A stretch of DNA of 9,278 nt, from the NCBI GenBank assembly GCA_016184235.1, contig JACPDC010000236.1, positions 1-9,278 on the forward strand, given 5' to 3'. Source of the DNA: Deltaproteobacteria bacterium. Its GTDB lineage: Bacteria > Desulfobacterota > Binatia > UBA9968. The position numbers and the translations under genes were made by a program. The notes beneath the pieces were generated by a model, which made no database searches, was not told the DNA's origin, and saw only the letters and a list, made by a program, of their open reading frames with translations. Every line of letters starts with the position of its first letter. The first letter of the stretch is position 1. Shown here in pieces: positions 6,235 through 9,278 of this stretch.

Positions 6235-6263
6235 GGCGCCCGTCGGGGGATCCGACGGGCGCC
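6235..6263 (-). terminator. Strong hairpin between livJ and livH (attenuator or mRNA stabiliser)
   Basis: A perfect 12-bp GC-rich inverted repeat (GGCGCCCGTCGG at 6235-6246 and its complement at 6252-6263) has a 5-nt loop. It begins 31 bp after the livJ stop. On the minus strand it is followed by TCTGCTTTCT, T-rich but not a proper T-run, so partial termination or protection of the livJ mRNA 3' end is more likely than full termination. This is common in ABC operons where the binding protein is needed in excess. Confidence 0.65.
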
Positions 6264-6293
6264 GGTCGCTTCGAGTCTCAGCAGCTCAATCGC

Positions 6294-7493
6294 CTATCGC
6301 TGGCTCCACTGAGGCGTCGGGAAGCGCGCCTTGCCTCCTGCCAGCTCATCAGGCCATACGATCACCTTCTTGCCGTTCTGCCACTGAAACATGACCATCT
6401 TGTGGGAAATCTGGAAGCCTCCCTCGTCGACCTTGAACCCGCCGTACACCGTGGTGGTGTCCAGCTTTGCTATCTCGGCCCGAATCTTCTCACCGTCCAG
6501 CGAGCGTGCCCGCTTGATCGCTTCCACAAGGATCTGACAGCCGGCGTAGCCCCCGGCGGAGTGATAAGATAGATCCGCGCCGGAAAACTCCTTCTTATAG
6601 GATTCGGTGAACTCTTTGGCCCCCGGGTACGGTAGCTCCGGCTCCCACTGGGTCGCGCCGTAGACAAACTCCGCATTCTTCCCCAGGAGCTCATAGAACT
6701 TGGGCAGGTCCCCGCCAACTGTTACTCCGTACATCTTGGGGTTCACGTTCAATTCCTTCATCTGGCGGGTGATGGCCACCGCATCGTCAAAGTAGGTGGC
6801 CGCTCCAAACACATCGGGGCTAGCCGCCCGAACCTTGGTCAGGATCGCGGAGAAGTCGGTGTTTCCCTTCGGATAGCCCTCAACGAACACAACCTGGAGC
6901 CCCTTTTTCTTGGCAAGATCAATAGTTCCCTGTACCGTCGCCTTGGGGAATAGTGTGTCCTCGTTGATGATGGCGACGCTCTTGAGGCCTCGTTTGGCGG
7001 CCATGTCGATCAGACCTTCCAGGTACACCTCGGCGGCGGACTGCACCATGAAGATGAACTTCCGCCCTTTTCTAAAGATCGCAGTGGTGGAGGCCATGGG
7101 CGCCACCATCGGCATCTTGTATCTCTCGTTTACGTTGGCGACAGCCTCGGTGATAGCCGAGGAGTAGGGGCCCATAATCGCGTCTACCTTGTCCTGGGTG
7201 ATCAGCCTCTCGTAGAGGCGGACTCCGGTGGCGGGCAGGGACTGATCATCGTAAAGGACAAATTCGACCTTTCGCCCCAGGACGCCGCCCTTTTCGTTCG
7301 CGTGTTTGGTGCACAACTGGTAGCCCCGGTGCTGGTTCTGCCCGAGCGCTGCATAGCTGCCCGTTAGCGAGAGCGAAGCGCCGATCTTGATTGGCGCTTG
7401 GGCAAAGACCGGCTGCCAGGGAAAAAGCACCAGGCTGAGGCAAAGCAACAGGATCCATTGATTAGCGGTCCCTAGTTGTTTGGCAGTCTTCAT
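6294..7493 (-). CDS. Branched-chain amino acid-type ABC transporter substrate-binding protein LivJ-like
   Basis: The 399-residue protein has a signal peptide: charged Lys2/Lys5, a hydrophobic core at 13-24 and a likely cleavage after Ala31 (PVFA, then QAPIKIG). Cys18 is inside the core and its preceding Leu does not make a lipobox. The mature part is a periplasmic-binding type I (Peripla_BP_6) fold: IKIGASLSLTGSYAALG (35-51), YDDQSLP (81-87), the ligand-contact motifs GPYSSAIT (108-115) and APMASTTA (131-138), and SYHSAGGYAGC (309-319). It captures the solute in the periplasm for LivHMGF. The family includes binders of Leu/Ile/Val, amides, urea and aromatic or short organic acids, so the ligand is open. 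ATG7493 has an excellent GGGAGGT at 7505-7499, 5 nt upstream, fitting high expression. It is the first gene of the liv operon. Confidence 0.94.
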   Translation of the reverse strand: MKTAKQLGTANQWILLLCLSLVLFPWQPVFAQAPIKIGASLSLTGSYAALGQNQHRGYQLCTKHANEKGGVLGRKVEFVLYDDQSLPATGVRLYERLITQDKVDAIMGPYSSAITEAVANVNERYKMPMVAPMASTTAIFRKGRKFIFMVQSAAEVYLEGLIDMAAKRGLKSVAIINEDTLFPKATVQGTIDLAKKKGLQVVFVEGYPKGNTDFSAILTKVRAASPDVFGAATYFDDAVAITRQMKELNVNPKMYGVTVGGDLPKFYELLGKNAEFVYGATQWEPELPYPGAKEFTESYKKEFSGADLSYHSAGGYAGCQILVEAIKRARSLDGEKIRAEIAKLDTTTVYGGFKVDEGGFQISHKMVMFQWQNGKKVIVWPDELAGGKARFPTPQWSQR

Positions 7494-7614
7494 CTGGTAC
7501 CTCCCTGTTAAGTTAAAAGGAGAAATGGACGACAGACATTATGCGTCTAGGTTCCAACGGGGTCTGATACTTAGTAGATTCGACTTATGGTGTCAACAGG
7601 GGAAATCACCACGT
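7494..7614 (-). promoter_or_regulatory. livJ upstream region with possible -35 box
   Basis: This 121-bp gap between the Smr gene and livJ holds the livJ ribosome binding site (7505-7499) and an exact TTGACA on the minus strand at 7596-7591. No good -10 lies at 16-18 bp; TACTAA (7576-7571) is at 14 bp and TATCAG (7569-7564) at 21 bp. A CATAAT (7543-7538) has no matching -35. No terminator is visible after the Smr gene, so read-through from the TRAP/Smr unit is possible. No riboswitch-like fold was recognised. Confidence 0.3.
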
Positions 7615-7908
7615 TTAGTATCGCCTTAAAACCGCTACGGTAGATCCCCACCCGCCGGATTCGGGCGGGGCGTCTTTGAAGGATATGACCTGGGGATGTT
7701 TCTCCAGGATCGAGCGGATCACGCGGCGCTGAACCCCCTTGCCCCGGCCGTGGATCAAGCGGACTTCGTAGATGCCGGCGCGCCCGCACTGCTCCAGGTA
7801 TTCCTCCACCACGCTGGGTATCTCTTTGGGGGAAAAGGCGTGCAGATCGATCGAGTCTTCTATGGGGAGGATAACGGGCTCGCCAAAAGGCGACTCCGGG
7901 ACTTTCAT
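7615..7908 (-). CDS. Small stand-alone Smr-domain protein
   Basis: The 97-residue product is essentially a single Smr (small MutS-related) domain. Visible motifs: DLHAFSPKEI (21-30, the DLH motif), the core EVRLIHGRGKGVQRRVI (48-64, with HGRGxG), and GGWGSTVAVL (85-94). Smr domains bind and may nick nucleic acid. Stand-alone bacterial forms are linked to DNA repair or, in some cases, to cleavage of mRNA on stalled ribosomes. Both key motifs are intact, so activity is plausible, but the target is unknown. ATG7908 overlaps the permease stop by 4 bp (ATGA) and has no Shine-Dalgarno, so translation is probably coupled to the TRAP gene. The frame runs open upstream to 8649, antiparallel in composition to nothing useful: it is Arg/His/Ser-rich shadow of the permease gene, so the short start is preferred. 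Confidence 0.9.
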   Translation of the reverse strand: MKVPESPFGEPVILPIEDSIDLHAFSPKEIPSVVEEYLEQCGRAGIYEVRLIHGRGKGVQRRVIRSILEKHPQVISFKDAPPESGGWGSTVAVLRRY

Positions 7909-9278
7909 TTGATCGCGATTTCGACGGCTTGAGCCGCGTTCGCCAAGGCGCTGGCGCGCTTGCGCTGCCAGAAATAGACAGCGGCAAAAAGGGCTAGGGC
8001 GGCGATTTCCGTGCCGAGGATCGGAACAAAGGCGAGAAAGGAGGCGAAGGCGAGAATCAGCCACTCCACCAGAGTGGTCTTCACGTAGAAGTACGCAGTG
8101 CCGACGATGGAAAAAAGCACGGTGCCGAGCGTCGCCGAGAAGACGGCCCAGAGATTCTCGGTCGGCGTGCCGGTGAAGAGGATGTGGCTGTAGGCAAAGA
8201 GCAAGGGCATCACATAGATGATTTTGGCGAACCTGAAACAGCTCCAGCCGGTCTTCATGGGATCCGCTCCGGCGATGGCCGCGGCGGCAAACGGCCCCAT
8301 GGCGATCGGGGGAGTGATGTTGGAGTCGAGGCTCAGCCAGAAGACAATGAGGTGGGCTGTAAGCAACGGCACACCCAGCTTGGCCAGCGCGGGGACCGCG
8401 ACTACCGCTACGATGAGGTAAGTGGCTGTGATCGGAAGCGGCAGGCCGAGTATTAGCGTTGCAGCTGCGATCAAAAGGATGGTGAGAAAGAGGTTCTGAC
8501 CGGCCAGTTCTACCAGGATGTAGGAGAACTTGATGGCGATGCCGGTCAAGGCCAGGACGCCGATGAGAACTCCCACAGCCCCGGTCAGGGCGGCGACGAA
8601 TAAGCAGTCTTTGCCGCCGTTGACCAGGGCTTGCCAGATCTCGCGCCATCCCATGCGCGTTTCAGCGCGAAACCAGCTTATGACAATAGTGGCCACGATC
8701 CCATGTACGGCCGAGCCCTCCGGAGAGAAATCGGAAAAGAGCGAGACGATCAAGACAACAACGGGCGTGAACAGATACCAGTCACGCTTTAAGACGTCGC
8801 GGAGCCTGGGGATATCTTCTTTGTCGAGGCCGCGCAAGCCAAGCTTTCTCGATTCAAAGTAGACCATGATGCCGACGGATAGAAAATACAGGATGCCCGG
8901 AATAGCGGCGACCTTGATGATCTCCAAGTAGGGAATCGCCGTCATCTCGGCCATGATAAAGGCGCCAGCGCCCATGATCGGGGGCAGCACCATTCCGCCC
9001 GTTGAGGCGGCGCCTTCCACCGCCGCGGCGATATGGCGTGGAAAACCGGCCCGTATCATCAGAGGGATAGTCACGGCCCCCGTTGTTACCGTGTTTGCGA
9101 TAGGGCTGCCGTTGATGGTGCCCAGCAGAGCGCTCGATATGACGGCGGCCTGCGCCGGCCCGCCCGCGATCCGTCCGAAGGCGGCCAGAGAAAGATCGAT
9201 GAAAAATTTTGCCACGCCGGCCCGCTGCATGAAGGCGCCGAAAACGACAAAGGGGATGATGAAGGAGGCGACCACCTC
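7905..9278 (-). CDS. TRAP transporter fused permease, C-terminal part (5' end outside window)
   Basis: The frame is open to the last base (the codon at 9276-9278 is Glu), so 457 C-terminal residues are seen. Counting from the Val codon at 9275, landmarks of the DctM-type large permease are IIPFVVFGAF (6-15), GGPAQAAVISSALLGTING (38-56), SPIANTVTTG (57-66), EGAASTGGMVLPPIMGAGAF (87-106), LGLPLPITATYLI (276-288) and LDSNITPPIA (316-325). The long loop with DKEDIPRLRDVLKRDWY (151-167) and the extra C-terminal spans (about 374-434) fit the fused TRAP permease family, in which small and large subunits are one chain. It would use an ion gradient and an extracytoplasmic binding protein to import organic acids or related solutes; that protein is not in the window. 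The GTG at 9275 is internal and not a start. The Smr gene follows with a 4-bp overlap. Confidence 0.93.
   Translation of the reverse strand, partial: EVVASFIIPFVVFGAFMQRAGVAKFFIDLSLAAFGRIAGGPAQAAVISSALLGTINGSPIANTVTTGAVTIPLMIRAGFPRHIAAAVEGAASTGGMVLPPIMGAGAFIMAEMTAIPYLEIIKVAAIPGILYFLSVGIMVYFESRKLGLRGLDKEDIPRLRDVLKRDWYLFTPVVVLIVSLFSDFSPEGSAVHGIVATIVISWFRAETRMGWREIWQALVNGGKDCLFVAALTGAVGVLIGVLALTGIAIKFSYILVELAGQNLFLTILLIAAATLILGLPLPITATYLIVAVVAVPALAKLGVPLLTAHLIVFWLSLDSNITPPIAMGPFAAAAIAGADPMKTGWSCFRFAKIIYVMPLLFAYSHILFTGTPTENLWAVFSATLGTVLFSIVGTAYFYVKTTLVEWLILAFASFLAFVPILGTEIAALALFAAVYFWQRKRASALANAAQAVEIAIK

Noticed and set aside
7525..7629. A 34-codon + strand ORF with AAGGAG before its ATG
   Set aside because: The AAGGAG is only 2 nt from the ATG, the ORF runs antisense into the end of the Smr gene, and the product resembles nothing known.
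7909..8649. Long upstream extension of the Smr reading frame
   Set aside because: It is an Arg/Ser/His-rich shadow of the TRAP permease gene on the same strand in another frame; the ATG at 7908 forms a normal 4-bp overlap.

Overview
The window reads as bacterial chromosome from a moderately GC-rich, probably free-living soil or subsurface organism. The basis is ATP-dependent and TRAP importers for small organic solutes, a type IV pilus-type minor pilin, and dense operons with 1-11 bp overlaps. A lineage such as Methylomirabilota/Rokubacteria, Desulfobacterota/Binatota or Betaproteobacteria would fit. That is inference only; nothing here fixes the taxon.

Left part, + strand: the C-terminal 122 residues of a short-chain dehydrogenase/reductase (1-369, cut by the window edge); a PilX-like minor pilin with a GTG start (464-1702); and a single-domain response regulator (1772-2155). 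The last two are separate units without strong ribosome binding sites, each with a possible promoter lying very close to the start codon.

Middle, - strand: a two-gene type II toxin-antitoxin module. A Phd/YefM-like antitoxin (2608-2913) overlaps a VapC-like PIN protein (2210-2611) by 4 bp. Its promoter, a 12-bp tandem operator repeat and the terminator of the neighbouring operon are packed into about 70 bp (2922-2993). The PIN protein has His where the family normally has its first catalytic Asp.

Right part, - strand: a complete branched-chain amino acid-type ABC importer in the order livJ (binding protein), livH, livM (permeases), livG, livF (ATPases). A strong hairpin separates livJ from livH, and an intrinsic terminator overlaps the livF stop. 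Upstream of livJ lie the C-terminal 457 residues of a TRAP transporter fused permease (7905-9278, cut by the window edge) and a 97-residue Smr-domain protein overlapping it by 4 bp. ABC and TRAP importers side by side suggest a locus for uptake of organic acids or amino acid-like solutes, but the ligand cannot be read from the sequence.

No clearly new multi-gene system is visible. The most unusual points are the altered PIN active site, the compact terminator/promoter/operator junction, a calcium-loop-like motif in an isolated minor pilin, and the Smr gene coupled to a TRAP permease. No rRNA, tRNA, CRISPR array or insertion sequence was seen. No gene-free stretch exceeds about 120 bp.
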